Assembly: GCF_014196125.1 (NCBI RefSeq)
Contig: NZ_JACIDA010000002.1
Location: 124,001 to 188,000 of the forward strand
Length of the DNA: 64,000 bases
Reading direction: 5' to 3'
Source: Brevundimonas mediterranea
Lineage (GTDB): Bacteria; Pseudomonadota; Alphaproteobacteria; Caulobacterales; Caulobacteraceae
Positions 27,368 to 43,502 of this stretch are shown here, piece by piece. A program made the position numbers and the translations under genes. Position 1 is the stretch's first letter, and each line of letters starts with the position of its first letter. The notes under the pieces were generated by a model that worked only from the letters and a program-made list of their open reading frames with translations, was not told the DNA's origin and did not search any database.

Positions 27368-28291
27368 ATGACCGCCGCCCCCCTCCCCAACGACCCGCGT
27401 CCGGTCGCCACAGCCATCGCCTGCTACAGCCTGTGGGGCCTCTTGCCGCTGCTGTTCATGGCCCTGGCGGCCCACGGGTTCGGCGCACCCGAGATCCTGG
27501 CGCACCGGGCCGTCTGGTCGGTCTTCGTGGCGGGCCTGTTCCTGCTGCTGGCGGGCCAGTGGGGCGAGGCGCGGCGGGTGCTGGCCACGCCGCGCACCCT
27601 GGCCTGGCTGGCCCTGTCGGCGGCGATGATCGCCACCAACTGGAGCCTGTACGTCTTCGCCACCACCCATCATGCGACGCTGGAGGCCAGTCTCGGCTAT
27701 TATATCAATCCGCTGCTGAATATGGCGGCGGGGGCGGTGTTGTTCCGTGAACGGATCGACCGCTGGAGCGCCGTCGCCATCGGCCTCGCCGCCGTTGGGG
27801 TCGTCATCCAGACCATCGCCCTGGGCCATGTGCCGATCATCGGCCTGACCCTGGCCGTCACCTTCTGCGCCTATGCGGTGATCCGAAAGCGGGTGCCCGC
27901 CTCGGCCCAGACCGGTCTGTTCGTCGAATGTCTGGTGCTTCTGCCCTTCGGCGCCCTGTTCCTGGCCTGGCTGGCGACGCACGGCCAGGCTACGGGTTTC
28001 GCCTCCCCCGCCGGTCTGGCATGGGCCCTGGTCAACGGCCCGGCGACGGTCATCCCCCTGGTGTTGTTCGCCTGGTCGGCGCGGCGTCTGCCCCTGTCCA
28101 CCATCGGCTTCATCCAGTTCCTGGCCCCGACGCTCCAGTTCGCCTGCGGCGTCTGGGCGGGCGAGGCCCTGACGCCGCTGCGCATCGTTTCCTTCGGCTT
28201 CATCTGGGCCGGAGCGGGGGTGTTCGCGATCGGCGCCGCGCGGCGGTCGCGCGCCGCAAGGCGCGCCGTCGTCCTGTCCGAAACGGTCTAG
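27368..28291 (+). CDS. rarD: RarD-like EamA-family transporter
   Basis: The 307-residue inner-membrane protein has about ten membrane segments in two EamA repeats, and the RarD-type start ACYSLWGLLPLLFMALAAHG with EILAHRAVWS. Other landmarks are NWSLYVFATTHHATLEASLGYYINPLLNMAAG (core SLGYYINPL) and a second half with ARRLPLSTIGFIQFLAPTLQF. RarD-type exporters have no settled substrate. The ATG at 27368 is placed by alignment to the family start; the longer frame runs into a repeat. It overlaps the next gene tail to tail by 4 bp. Confidence 0.9.
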   Translation: MTAAPLPNDPRPVATAIACYSLWGLLPLLFMALAAHGFGAPEILAHRAVWSVFVAGLFLLLAGQWGEARRVLATPRTLAWLALSAAMIATNWSLYVFATTHHATLEASLGYYINPLLNMAAGAVLFRERIDRWSAVAIGLAAVGVVIQTIALGHVPIIGLTLAVTFCAYAVIRKRVPASAQTGLFVECLVLLPFGALFLAWLATHGQATGFASPAGLAWALVNGPATVIPLVLFAWSARRLPLSTIGFIQFLAPTLQFACGVWAGEALTPLRIVSFGFIWAGAGVFAIGAARRSRAARRAVVLSETV

Positions 28292-29421
28292 AGCGCGCCG
28301 TATAGCGCCTCCAGCAGCCGCCGGGGGCGAGGGTCGCCGATCAGGTGCGGCGACTGACGCGTCATCACATAGGCGGCCGACAGCCGGCGCGACGGGTCGG
28401 CCATGGCCATCGACCCACCCCAGCCGTAGTGGCCGAAAGACTCGCCTGGCCCGAAGACGTTCAGCCCGTCATTGCGCATCAGGCCCGCCGCCCAGCTGAT
28501 CACATAGGGCAGCACCTTGTCCGGGCCGTGGATCCGTTCGCGCGTCAACTGGTCCAGCGTCCGCGCCGACAGTACCGACCGGCCGGCCAGCATTCCGCCG
28601 TTTGCGACCACGCCCAGCATCCGCGCCAGGCCCAGGGCCGTGCCGTGCAGATTGGCGGACGGAATCTCCATCTTGCGCCATTCGGCCGACCCCCGCCCGC
28701 CAGGGGCCGAGCCCCGGTCCAGGAAGGCCGCTTGTTTGATCGGATCGACCACGCCCAGGCTGGGCGCCGCCGTCGGCTTCCTCATCTGCGCCACGCGCGC
28801 ATGTTCGCTTTCCGGCAGGCCAATCCACAGATCCAGCTCAGGGAAGTCCTGGCGCAGCGCCTGGCCCATGCTCCGCCCCGTCGCGCGGCGAAACACCTCA
28901 TTGGCCAGATAGCCGACCGTGACGGGGTGATAGCCCGAGGCCGTCCCCGGCGCCCACATCGGCGCCTGGGCCGCCAGCCGGGCCAACACGGCGGGCACAT
29001 CGAACCAGATTGTCGGATCAACCGCCTCGGAAAAGCCCGGCAGACCCGCCTGATGGCTCATCAACTGGGCCACGGTCACGTCCGCCTTGCCCGCCGCCCC
29101 GAACTCGGGCCACAGCGAGGCGACCGTCTGGTCATAATCGACCTGCCCCGCCTCGACCGCCGTCGCCATCAACAAGGCCATCACCGCCTTGCCCGTCGAG
29201 AAGACCGAGGTCAGGGTCGCATCCGTGAACGGCGTCGTCTTCGCCGTGTCTGCATGCCCCGCCCACAGATCGACGACCGTCTCCCCGTCGATCAGCACGC
29301 TGAACCGCGCCGCCTGCTCGTTCAGCCCCTCGGGCGCGTCGGTGAAGTTGGCGGCGAAGGCGTCCCGCACAGCCTCGAAACCGGGAGCGCAGACGCCTTG
29401 GATGTCGATGGGATCGGTCAT
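28288..29421 (-). CDS. Serine beta-lactamase-like hydrolase (EstB-type)
   Basis: The 377-residue protein has the class C beta-lactamase/esterase fold: FSTGKAVMAL with the SxxK nucleophile, the YxN-like motif in ASGYHPVTVGYLANEV, and a C-terminal HYGWGGSMAMADPSRRLSAAYVM replacing KTG. No signal peptide is seen, so it is likely a cytoplasmic esterase rather than an antibiotic-degrading enzyme. It converges on rarD with a 4-bp overlap. Confidence 0.88.
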   Translation of the reverse strand: MTDPIDIQGVCAPGFEAVRDAFAANFTDAPEGLNEQAARFSVLIDGETVVDLWAGHADTAKTTPFTDATLTSVFSTGKAVMALLMATAVEAGQVDYDQTVASLWPEFGAAGKADVTVAQLMSHQAGLPGFSEAVDPTIWFDVPAVLARLAAQAPMWAPGTASGYHPVTVGYLANEVFRRATGRSMGQALRQDFPELDLWIGLPESEHARVAQMRKPTAAPSLGVVDPIKQAAFLDRGSAPGGRGSAEWRKMEIPSANLHGTALGLARMLGVVANGGMLAGRSVLSARTLDQLTRERIHGPDKVLPYVISWAAGLMRNDGLNVFGPGESFGHYGWGGSMAMADPSRRLSAAYVMTRQSPHLIGDPRPRRLLEALYGAL

Positions 29422-29451
29422 GGCGTGGTCCTAGCGCGACCGCCGCCCACG

Positions 29452-29482
29452 AAAAAGGCCTCCCGCCGAAACAGGAGGCCTC
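29452..29482 (-). terminator. Rho-independent terminator of the atp operon
   Basis: On the minus strand GAGGCCTCC pairs with GGGAGGCCT across a short loop and is followed by TTTTTCG. It starts 25 bp after the atpC stop. Confidence 0.88.
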
Positions 29483-29506
29483 AATTTCTACGACCCTTGG
29501 AAAGGA

Positions 29507-29776
29507 TCAGGCCGCGACGACCTCCGTCGCCTGCTCGGCCAGGATGGTCAGGCCTTCGCCGTTGACGTCGGCGAAGCCGCCCTTGACGTCGTACTGGGTT
29601 CGGGCGGCGCCGACATAGACGGTCACCAGACCCTCGCGCAGGGCGGTCATGAAGGGGGCGTGGTCCGGCAGGACGCCGAAGTCGCCCTCGACGCCCGGCG
29701 CATCCACCTGGTCCACCAGGCCCGAGAAGACCTCGCGTTCCGGCGAGACGAGGGAGAAGTTGAGTTTGCCGGCCAT
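29507..29776 (-). CDS. atpC: ATP synthase F1 epsilon subunit
   Basis: AtpC is the epsilon subunit of F1, part of the central stalk. The 89-residue protein is the short form: KLNFSLVSPEREVFSG, VDAPGVEGDFGVLPDHAPFMTALREG (core GDFGVLPDHAP), then the beta-sandwich end GFADVNGEGLTILAEQA. The C-terminal helical hairpin that inhibits ATPase in other bacteria is largely absent, as in many alphaproteobacteria. It is the last gene of the F1 operon and follows an unrelated periplasmic gene by 12 bp. Confidence 0.95.
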   Translation of the reverse strand: MAGKLNFSLVSPEREVFSGLVDQVDAPGVEGDFGVLPDHAPFMTALREGLVTVYVGAARTQYDVKGGFADVNGEGLTILAEQATEVVAA

Positions 29777-29788
29777 TGCGTGCGACCC

Positions 29789-30348
29789 TTATTGATCGCT
29801 CGATTGAGCGAATGTGACATAGCCGGACAGGAGGCTAAAACGAAACATGCGGCCCGGAGCACCTGGCTCGGAGCCTTCCAGAACCACTTTTACGCCGGCC
29901 TCGGAACCTGTCCCTGAGAATTCATAACGCAGGAATGGCGGGCCTCGGCGTGCGGCCACGTCTTCCACAAAGGCGGCGCCCGTCAAAACTTGCGCCGTCG
30001 ATCGAAATGTCGCGGCGACAGGCGGCCCGTAGGCGATGACTTCGCACTGGCCGGGTCCCGGCTCGGAGACGATCACCCCCCCCTTGGCGCTCTCCAGATT
30101 CCAGATAGGCCCCGTCGGGTTGCGGGACTGCGCGAGGAAACGAGCATCCTCAGGCGCCGGCGACACGAGGGCGCGGATGGAGTCGGGCAGAGCGGCGATT
30201 CCGCCTGGAGCCGCCACCGCAGGCATGCAGACATTCGTCACGCCTTCTGAAAACCCCGCAGCGATACGCGCGGCAGACATCTGGGCGTGGGCCGCGCCCG
30301 CCGTGCCGGCCAGGACGGCGGCCAGGAAGAGAGCGCGCCCCGTCCGCA

Positions 30349-30349
<1 letters not shown>
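29789..30349 (-). CDS. Periplasmic protein of unknown function inserted in the atp operon
   Basis: The 186-residue product has a signal peptide (MRTGRALFLAAVLAGTAGAA, cleaved after AHAQ) and a mature domain with two Cys (TNVCMPAV, GQCEVIAYG) that may be disulfide-bonded. Its ATG overlaps the atpD stop by one base (TGATG), and atpC follows 12 bp later. So it is co-transcribed with, and translationally coupled to, the ATP synthase genes. Codon use is less biased than its atp neighbours. I do not recognise a family. Confidence 0.8.
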
Positions 30350-32800
<2,451 letters not shown>

Positions 32801-32835
32801 CCGGCTTTGCTCTTCCTCTAACTAACCGGCGGGGT

Positions 32836-34996
<2,161 letters not shown>

Positions 34997-35287
34997 TGAT
35001 TAGGGTCCGAGGTCGTTGTGTCAGGGTCGCGACCGAATGCGAGGCTCGCAACGGTCAAAAGCTTGAAATGCTTGCGGAAAGCACGACAGAGGCCGTATTC
35101 GTGAATACGCCCCCTTCAAGCCGGGCGCCTGATAGCACGGGGTTTTGCTGCTCGCAACATTGCGTGAAGGGCGATAAGGCCGCACCCCGTCACAAGCGCC
35201 CGCGCGGCATGTCGCACACCGGTCATTCCCGCATGGGATATCCCGCCTTAACAATCCGCCCCGAGCCTCAATATCCCGAGATCTCAG
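34997..35287. other. Divergent intergenic region, atpH / EEP hydrolase
   Basis: This 291-bp gap must hold the promoter of the F1 operon (leftward) and of the hydrolase gene (rightward). I see the small dyad GTATTC-GTGAATAC at about 35096-35109 and the AT-richer segment near 35220-35285, but no clear regulator site, RNA gene or open frame. Confidence 0.5.
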
Positions 35288-36166
35288 ATGAAGCCTGCCG
35301 CCCTGCTGATCGCCGTCGCGGTCGCCTTCGCCGCCCTGACCTCTGCCTCTGCAGCCCAGCCTACAGCCTCGGACGCTGCACGCCCTGTGCGGCTGATGAG
35401 CTACAACATCCGCTACGATGGGCCTGACGATGTTCCGAACTGGACACAGCGTCGCCCGCACATGGCGCGCCAGATCGCCTTCTTCGATCCCGACGTTCTG
35501 GGGGTGCAGGAGGCCCTGCCGCACATGGTCGCCTATCTGGCCGAACAGGCGCCGGCCTATGATCATTACGGCGTCGGTCGCGACGACGGCGCCCAGATAG
35601 GCGAGACCACCACCCTGTTCTGGCGGCGCGCCCGGTTCGAGACCGTCAGCACCCAGACCCTGTGGTGCTCGCCCACGCCGGACCAGCCGTCTAAGGGCTG
35701 GGACGCCGCCTACCCCCGCACCATCACCCGCGTCGTCCTGCGCGATCGGGCTGACGGCGGCCTGCTCGATGTCCGCAACGCTCATTTCGACCATGTCGGC
35801 GTGATCGCCCGCGAAGAATGCGCCGCATTGGCCGCTGACATGGCGCCGGCCTCGGTCGACGGCGTGACCGCGTCGGTGGTCTTGATGGGGGATTTCAACA
35901 CCGGCCCCGACAGCGCCCCCTATCGCCGCATCCTCGCCTCGGGTCTGCGCGACGCCCGCGCGGTCAGCCCCGTCGTCTTCGGCCCGGCCGGCACCTACAA
36001 CGACTTCGACATCGCCAAGGACAACGACGGCGTCGCCATCGACCATGTCTTCGTCGGTCCCGGCCTGTCGGTGGACCGATACGGCGTCCCGACGGACTCT
36101 TTCTCGGGACTGGTGATTTCGGACCATTTCCCCGTGGTCGTGGATGTCGCGCTCATACGGCCCTGA
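35288..36166 (+). CDS. Exported endonuclease/exonuclease/phosphatase-family hydrolase
   Basis: The 292-residue product has a signal peptide (MKPAALLIAVAVAFAALTSA, cleaved after SAA) and an EEP domain. Motifs in order are LMSYNIRYDGPDD, VLGVQEAL with the metal-binding Glu, NAHFDHVGVIAREECAAL, MGDFNTGPDSAPYR with Asp and Asn, and AIDHVFVG...SDHFPVVVDV with the catalytic Asp-His. Exported relatives act on phosphodiesters, phospholipids or nucleic acids; the substrate is not evident. Confidence 0.9.
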   Translation: MKPAALLIAVAVAFAALTSASAAQPTASDAARPVRLMSYNIRYDGPDDVPNWTQRRPHMARQIAFFDPDVLGVQEALPHMVAYLAEQAPAYDHYGVGRDDGAQIGETTTLFWRRARFETVSTQTLWCSPTPDQPSKGWDAAYPRTITRVVLRDRADGGLLDVRNAHFDHVGVIAREECAALAADMAPASVDGVTASVVLMGDFNTGPDSAPYRRILASGLRDARAVSPVVFGPAGTYNDFDIAKDNDGVAIDHVFVGPGLSVDRYGVPTDSFSGLVISDHFPVVVDVALIRP

Positions 36167-36264
36167 AGGGTGGGGTGCGACCATGACGCCGCACCCCCTC
36201 GCTTGATCGGAACTCGCTTCGGCCCTAGCGCTTTACGCTGACGCTTTTCCCTCTAGGACACCTC

Positions 36265-37092
36265 ATGCTCGACAGCATTACGCCCCTGCTCTCCGACCCG
36301 GCCGCCTGGGCCGCGCTGGTGACGCTTATCGTGATGGAGGTCGTGCTCGGCATCGACAACCTGATCTTCATCTCGATCCTGTCGAACAAACTGCCCGAGC
36401 ATCAGCGCCAGAAGGTGCGCCGCATCGGCATCGGCCTGGCCCTGGTCATGCGCCTGGCCCTGCTGTCGATCATCGCCTGGCTGGTCGGCCTGGTTCAGCC
36501 CGTCTTCACCGTCATGGGCAACGAGTTCTCGTGGAAGGATCTGATCCTGATCGCGGGCGGCCTGTTCCTGGTCTGGAAGGCCACCAAGGAGATCCACCAC
36601 ACCGTCGATCCCACGCCGACCCATGACGTGATGGATAAGAAGGACGTGATGATCAACAACGCCGGCGCGGCGATCTTCCAGATCATCCTGCTGGACCTGG
36701 TCTTCTCGATCGACTCGATCCTGACCGCCGTCGGCATGACCGAACACCTGCCGATCATGGTGGTCGCGGTCCTGGTCGCTGTCACCGTCATGCTGCTGGC
36801 CGCCGATCCGCTGGCCAACTTCATCAACGAGAACCCCAGCGTCGTCATGCTGGCCCTCGGCTTCCTGCTGATGATCGGCATGGTGTTGATCGCCGACGGC
36901 TTCGGCTATCATGTGCCCAAGGGCTATATCTACGCCGCCATGGCCTTCTCGGCCGGGGTCGAGGCCCTGAACATGATGGGCCGTCGCTCCGCCACGAAGA
37001 AGGAAAAGGCCACGGCCGCCCGCGCCCAGGCTGATCAGGCCGAGGCCCGCGCCAAGAAGGCCGAGGCGGAAGCCGCCGCCGAACAGGCCTGA
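36265..37092 (+). CDS. TerC-family integral membrane protein
   Basis: The 275-residue protein has about seven membrane segments and the TerC signature acidic motifs: [20 protein letters not shown] and [20 protein letters not shown]. TerC/Alx/MeeF-type proteins are now linked to manganese efflux and metalation of exported proteins. After the membrane part comes a 35-residue cytoplasmic tail of Ala, Lys and Glu heptads ([11 protein letters not shown]), likely a coiled coil. It precedes the glutaminyl cyclase gene by 4 bp and probably shares its transcript. Confidence 0.92.
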   Translation: MLDSITPLLSDPAAWAALVTLIVMEVVLGIDNLIFISILSNKLPEHQRQKVRRIGIGLALVMRLALLSIIAWLVGLVQPVFTVMGNEFSWKDLILIAGGLFLVWKATKEIHHTVDPTPTHDVMDKKDVMINNAGAAIFQIILLDLVFSIDSILTAVGMTEHLPIMVVAVLVAVTVMLLAADPLANFINENPSVVMLALGFLLMIGMVLIADGFGYHVPKGYIYAAMAFSAGVEALNMMGRRSATKKEKATAARAQADQAEARAKKAEAEAAAEQA

Positions 37093-37096
37093 TCCG

Positions 37097-37873
37097 ATGA
37101 CCCGTCGCCTGTCGTTACGTCTCGCCGGCCTCGTCTCCGGCCTGCTGCTGGCGACAGGCGGCGTCCTTCCGGCCCGGGCCGAGGTTCCAGTCCAGGCCTA
37201 TGAAGTCGTCCGCGCCTATCCGCACGACAAGACGGCCTTCACCGAAGGCCTCTTCTTCCATCAGGGGGCGCTGTACGAAAGCACCGGCCTGTACCCGTCC
37301 TTCATCCGTCAGGTGCGGCTGGAAACCGGCGAGGTCCTGCGTCAGCGCGACCTGCCGACCGTCTATTTCGGCGAGGGCATGACCACGCTGAACGGCAAGC
37401 TCTACAGCCTGACCTGGCGCAACCACATCGGCTTCATCTGGAAGCTGGACGACTTCTCGCCCCTGGGCGGCTTCTCCTATCCGGGCGAAGGCTGGGCCCT
37501 GACCACCGACGGGCGGCGGCTGATCATGAGCGACGGCACCGACCAGCTACGCTTCCTCGATCCCGACACCCTGGCCGAGACCGGCCGCGTCTCCGTCACC
37601 GCCGACGGCAAGCCGCTGGACCAGATCAACGAGCTGGAGTGGATCGACGGCGAGGTCTTCGCCAACCTGTGGCAGGACAACCGCATCGCCCGCATCGACC
37701 CGGAGACGGGGGTAGTGAAGGCCTTCATCGATCTTACGGCCCTGGTCCCCCAGGATGCGGGCCTGGACCCGAACGACGACGTCCTGAACGGCATCGCCTG
37801 GGACGCCGACGGCAAACGCCTGTTCGTCACCGGCAAGCGCTGGCCGCAGCTGTTCGAGATCAGGCTGCGCTGA
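37097..37873 (+). CDS. Glutaminyl-peptide cyclotransferase
   Basis: The 258-residue exported protein belongs to the five-bladed beta-propeller bacterial/plant QC type, which converts N-terminal Gln to pyroglutamate. It has a signal peptide (LSLRLAGLVSGLLLATGGVL then ARA) and the family landmarks YPHDKTAFTEGLFF, LYESTGLYPSF, YFGEGMTTLNGKLYSLTWR, GWALTTDGRRLIMSDGTDQLRFLDP (core GWALTTDG), INELEWIDGEVFANLWQ and LNGIAWDADGKRLFVTGKRW. Its end overlaps the convergent DJ-1 family gene by 14 bp. Confidence 0.92.
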   Translation: MTRRLSLRLAGLVSGLLLATGGVLPARAEVPVQAYEVVRAYPHDKTAFTEGLFFHQGALYESTGLYPSFIRQVRLETGEVLRQRDLPTVYFGEGMTTLNGKLYSLTWRNHIGFIWKLDDFSPLGGFSYPGEGWALTTDGRRLIMSDGTDQLRFLDPDTLAETGRVSVTADGKPLDQINELEWIDGEVFANLWQDNRIARIDPETGVVKAFIDLTALVPQDAGLDPNDDVLNGIAWDADGKRLFVTGKRWPQLFEIRLR

Positions 37874-38441
37874 CCGCCGGCGAATGTTCGGCGCCGAAGA
37901 GGCGTATATAGGCGTCAAGTTCCGCATTTCGCAGACCCAGCGACTCCAAGACCGCAGCCATGAAACTGACGGGCGCCGTGCCCGCCGCCGTGACGATTCG
38001 GTCGGCCAGAACGGCGTGCGGCTGATCGCGGTAGTGGGCCGCGCCGGCATAGTCGGTGATTGAAAGGCTGTCCGGCCCATTGGCGGTATGGCCCACATGG
38101 TCCAACAGCCCAGCGCGCGCCAGGGCCAGGGTTCCGTCGCAAATCCCGCCTACCGTCTTTCCGGCGGCATGGGCCTGGTGCAGCAGGTCGGACAGGTCCG
38201 GCGCGTCGGGCTGACGCCAGATGGACCCGCCGTTGACCAGGATCGCATCGACCTCGTCGACGTCGATGTCCTCGATGGCCAGATTGGGAACGACGAACAG
38301 CCCCCCGGCGGACACCACCTCCTCCCCCTCGGGAGAGGCGAACAGGGTTTCGATCCCATAATGGCTGCGCGCGCCCGCCATGATCAGCGCGGTTTCCCAG
38401 TCGGCGTAGTCGGGTGTCAGAAGCGTTACGATGGTAGTCAC
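37860..38441 (-). CDS. DJ-1/PfpI-family protein
   Basis: The 193-residue protein has the DJ-1 fold with the nucleophile elbow GGICDGTLALARAG (Cys) and the preceding AILVNGGSIWRQPD with the backbone-turn Gly pair. The GTG at 38441 is chosen because AGGGAGG lies 6 bases upstream, giving VTTIVTLLTPDYADWETALI; the longer frame starts with TTG and has no ribosome-binding site. It is like the YoaZ/glutamine amidotransferase-like subgroup; activity (deglycase, chaperone or other) is unknown. Confidence 0.88.
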   Translation of the reverse strand: MTTIVTLLTPDYADWETALIMAGARSHYGIETLFASPEGEEVVSAGGLFVVPNLAIEDIDVDEVDAILVNGGSIWRQPDAPDLSDLLHQAHAAGKTVGGICDGTLALARAGLLDHVGHTANGPDSLSITDYAGAAHYRDQPHAVLADRIVTAAGTAPVSFMAAVLESLGLRNAELDAYIRLFGAEHSPAVSAA

Positions 38442-38558
38442 GGCGGCCTCCCTTGCCTGTCGCTTCAATCTACCGAAGCCGCGTGACAGTTCTGCCCGTC
38501 AAGACGAGGTGGACGCCATGCGACGTCCGCCCCTTTTCGTCGCCGCGTAAGCTGCCGA

Positions 38559-40931
<2,373 letters not shown>

Positions 40932-40948
40932 TTATCTTTGATTTCAGC

Positions 40949-40963
40949 ATAGGCCTGGCCTAT
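40949..40963 (+). promoter_or_regulatory. Candidate OxyR site (ATAG-N7-CTAT)
   Basis: ATAGGCC-T-GGCCTAT is a perfect palindrome of exactly ATAG-N7-CTAT spacing, the half of the OxyR consensus ATAG-N7-CTAT-N7-ATAG-N7-CTAT. It lies 10 bp before the oxyR-like start and 120 bp upstream of katG. Upstream tetrads are poor matches, but a second ATAG...CTAT pair (40874-40877, 40895-40898) lies nearer katG with a different spacing. Confidence 0.65.
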
Positions 40964-40972
40964 CTGCTCTGG

Positions 40973-41872
40973 ATGCTCCCCACCCTGCGACAACTCCAGT
41001 ACCTCAAGCTTCTCGCCGAACACGGCAGCTTCTCCCGCGCCGCCGAGGCCGCCCACGTCAGTCAGCCCGCCCTCAGCGCCGGGGTTCAGGAACTGGAGCG
41101 GATCCTAGGGGCCCCCGTGGTCGAGCGCGCGCGCGGCGCCGTCATCATGACCGCTGTGGGGGTCGAAGCCGTGCGTCGGGCCGAGGACGTCCTGGCCCGG
41201 ACCGAGGATCTGGTCGAGGCGGCCAAGAACGCCGGCCGGCTGCTGTCGGGCCGGTTCCGCCTGGGCGTCATCCCGACCGTGGCCCCCTTCCTGCTGCCCG
41301 CCAAATTACCGTCGCTGAAGACGGCCTATCCGAACCTGAAGCTGTTCATCCGCGAGGACCTGACGCCGCGCCTGATCGCCGCCCTGAAGGCAGGCCAGAT
41401 CGACGCCGCCGTCATCGCCCTGCCCTATGACGCGCCGGGCGTCGAACACGCCCGGATCGGCGACGACGAGATCATGGCCGCCGCCCCCCATGACCACGCC
41501 CTGGCCGCCCCCGGCCCGATCCGGCCGGGATCGCTGCGGGCCGAGGATCTGATCCTGCTGGAAGACGGCCACTGCCTGCGCGACCACGCCCTGGCGGCCC
41601 TGGACATCGAGGCCCCGCGCGGCGACGACGTCTTCGCCGCCACCAGCCTGCACACCCTGGTCCAGATGGTCGGCTCAGGCCTGGGGGTCAGCTTCCTGCC
41701 GAAGATGGCGGTCCAGGCCGGGCTGGCCGACACCCCCTCGGTCGTCATCCGCGCCTTCGAAAACCAGGCCGACGGCGTCCCGCCCCACCGCGAAATCGTC
41801 GTCGCCTGGCGCTCCGGCTCCAGCCGCGCCGCGGAGGCGAGGCTGCTGGCCGAAGCGCTGAAGCTGGATTGA
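40973..41872 (+). CDS. oxyR: OxyR-like LysR-family regulator with a single cysteine
   Basis: The 299-residue protein has an N-terminal helix-turn-helix (FSRAAEAAHVSQPALSAGVQ) and a LysR effector domain of OxyR type, with LEDGHCLRDHALAALDIEAP and ATSLHTLVQMVGSGLGVSFLP. Cys201 matches the peroxidatic Cys199 of E. coli OxyR, but the resolving Cys208 position is Leu, and Cys201 is the only Cys in the whole protein. It therefore cannot form the classical intramolecular disulfide. Divergence from katG and the ATAG-N7-CTAT palindrome support an OxyR role. Confidence 0.88.
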   Translation: MLPTLRQLQYLKLLAEHGSFSRAAEAAHVSQPALSAGVQELERILGAPVVERARGAVIMTAVGVEAVRRAEDVLARTEDLVEAAKNAGRLLSGRFRLGVIPTVAPFLLPAKLPSLKTAYPNLKLFIREDLTPRLIAALKAGQIDAAVIALPYDAPGVEHARIGDDEIMAAAPHDHALAAPGPIRPGSLRAEDLILLEDGHCLRDHALAALDIEAPRGDDVFAATSLHTLVQMVGSGLGVSFLPKMAVQAGLADTPSVVIRAFENQADGVPPHREIVVAWRSGSSRAAEARLLAEALKLD

Positions 41873-41879
41873 GGCCCCC

Positions 41880-43448
41880 TCAACGACCGAAAGCGGGCGC
41901 TTCCACAATTCGCCAGGCCTGCGGGACTGGAAGCTCGGTCGGGCATACGGCCTCCAGGGTTCTGCCGTCCCGGGTGCGATAGCGAACCGACTGAGCAGCA
42001 GCGCAGCGCTCCTTGACCGCGTCAAACATCGCCCGGCCGTGCTCCTGGGGATTAAGGCCTTCGACCGCATCTATGATCGGCCCGCCGGACAGCGGGCCGC
42101 AGTTCTCTCCATCAAGCTTCAACGCCCCAGGCTCGTTGTAAAAGCCATAGGACCCCCTGAGGCAGTTGGCCTTGGCGACGTGGAAGAGCGCGGCCGCCAT
42201 GAGCTCCTGATCACTTGGAGCGTTGACGACCCTCACCCCAAGATCCGCCATACGGCCCTGGATTCGGCCCCAGCGATCCTCGACCTGCGGGTCCAAAACA
42301 AGATGCACGGCGCTGGCGTCAGTCAGCGCCGCCAGGAATTCGGCCGTGCCGAAACCCTCCTCCCGCCCACGCGCAGTCTCCAGCATTCTCCCCCACAGCG
42401 CAAAGAAGTCGGCCTGGCCAGCCTGCCGGAGCTCCATGTCGGCGATCCACTGGATCACCGTTCCACAATCATAAACGGCGCTGCCGGACTTCAGCGCCGG
42501 CCGTCGGCCCCCAGTGCTGTTAAATGCACGACGGCAACCGTTCACCTTGTCGCTCATCCGTTCGCGGGCTTGATCTTCCGACATGCCGCCGCTGGAGACC
42601 GGCCCCGCGATTGCGGCATACTCGGCAGAGCCTTCATGCAACCAGGGGGCCGTATCTCCGTCCCTGTTGTGCACGCCATGACCGTTCCACAGATGGAAGG
42701 CCTCATGCCAGACGAAGGGCGACACCTCCTCTTGAGCTGACCGCCATTCCTCTCCCTTGAAACGTAGGGATATGACGCCCGTATCCGTGACGTCCCCCCT
42801 GAACGTAGAAGGCCCCGGACTATCGACGCTGACCACGAGGACAGGCTTCAGGGTCGGGGCGATGCCCAACCGCGACCGGTAAAACGCCCGTGACCCCGCA
42901 AAATCGTTCCGAATGGACTGGTCGAGTTCAGACGCCAATTGCGGCGGGGCGATCACCAAGGAGTCGCCGTAGTCGGTGACATAGTCCTTCGGCCCGACAA
43001 AGACGTAGCCATCTATCGCGTCGCTGGACGGCACGGCGGCGGAAGCGCCGTCTATTTCGGCGCGAAGACTGGTCGAAATATCCTCGCCCTTCAGACCAGG
43101 GCCATAGAGAACGAAGCCGGTTCCGGTTCGGCTCAGCCCCATGTAGATGCGATCCACCTCCGCGAGGTCGGGCGTGATCAGAAGCTCGAACCGGGAGATT
43201 GGCCCATCCCCCGTCACGACGCCGTCCTTGAGCTTCAGTCCGGGCGTCGTCACGCGCCACTGATCTCGGATGATGTCCTTGTCCGCGAAGGCGAAACTGT
43301 CTGAGGGTGCGGACAGGGCGTATCGCACGACCATGCCTTCCGACGTCTGGGTCAAGACAGCCTCCGCCGCTGTCGGCGCGGGAGGCGAAGGAAGTTCAAT
43401 CTGAGATCCGACGAGCCCGAGAAGAAAGGCGCTCCACACCAATGACAT
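41880..43448 (-). CDS. Exported gluzincin-like metallopeptidase homologue
   Basis: The 522-residue product has a short signal peptide (MSLVWSAFLLGLVGSQ). The centre has VWHEAFHLWNGHG with H248-E249-x2-H252, followed by APWLHEGSAEYAA with E272 twenty residues later. HExxH-x19-E with WLxEG is the gluzincin pattern of M1/M61 peptidases. Flanking sequence does not clearly match a named family. Cys in the C-terminal third are likely disulfide-bonded. The start at 43448 has GGGGG upstream; the longer frame has no leader. GC content is lower than in neighbours. It converges with oxyR, 7 bp apart. Confidence 0.75.
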   Translation of the reverse strand: MSLVWSAFLLGLVGSQIELPSPPAPTAAEAVLTQTSEGMVVRYALSAPSDSFAFADKDIIRDQWRVTTPGLKLKDGVVTGDGPISRFELLITPDLAEVDRIYMGLSRTGTGFVLYGPGLKGEDISTSLRAEIDGASAAVPSSDAIDGYVFVGPKDYVTDYGDSLVIAPPQLASELDQSIRNDFAGSRAFYRSRLGIAPTLKPVLVVSVDSPGPSTFRGDVTDTGVISLRFKGEEWRSAQEEVSPFVWHEAFHLWNGHGVHNRDGDTAPWLHEGSAEYAAIAGPVSSGGMSEDQARERMSDKVNGCRRAFNSTGGRRPALKSGSAVYDCGTVIQWIADMELRQAGQADFFALWGRMLETARGREEGFGTAEFLAALTDASAVHLVLDPQVEDRWGRIQGRMADLGVRVVNAPSDQELMAAALFHVAKANCLRGSYGFYNEPGALKLDGENCGPLSGGPIIDAVEGLNPQEHGRAMFDAVKERCAAAQSVRYRTRDGRTLEAVCPTELPVPQAWRIVEAPAFGR

Positions 43449-43502
43449 TACATTACCCCCAGGCTGTCCAAGACACTCAACCTGAACGCGCACACAAATC
43501 AA

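Noticed and set aside
28288..29421. Antibiotic-resistance beta-lactamase
   Set aside because: It has the SxxK fold but no signal peptide and no KTG motif; it fits the EstB-type esterase group better.
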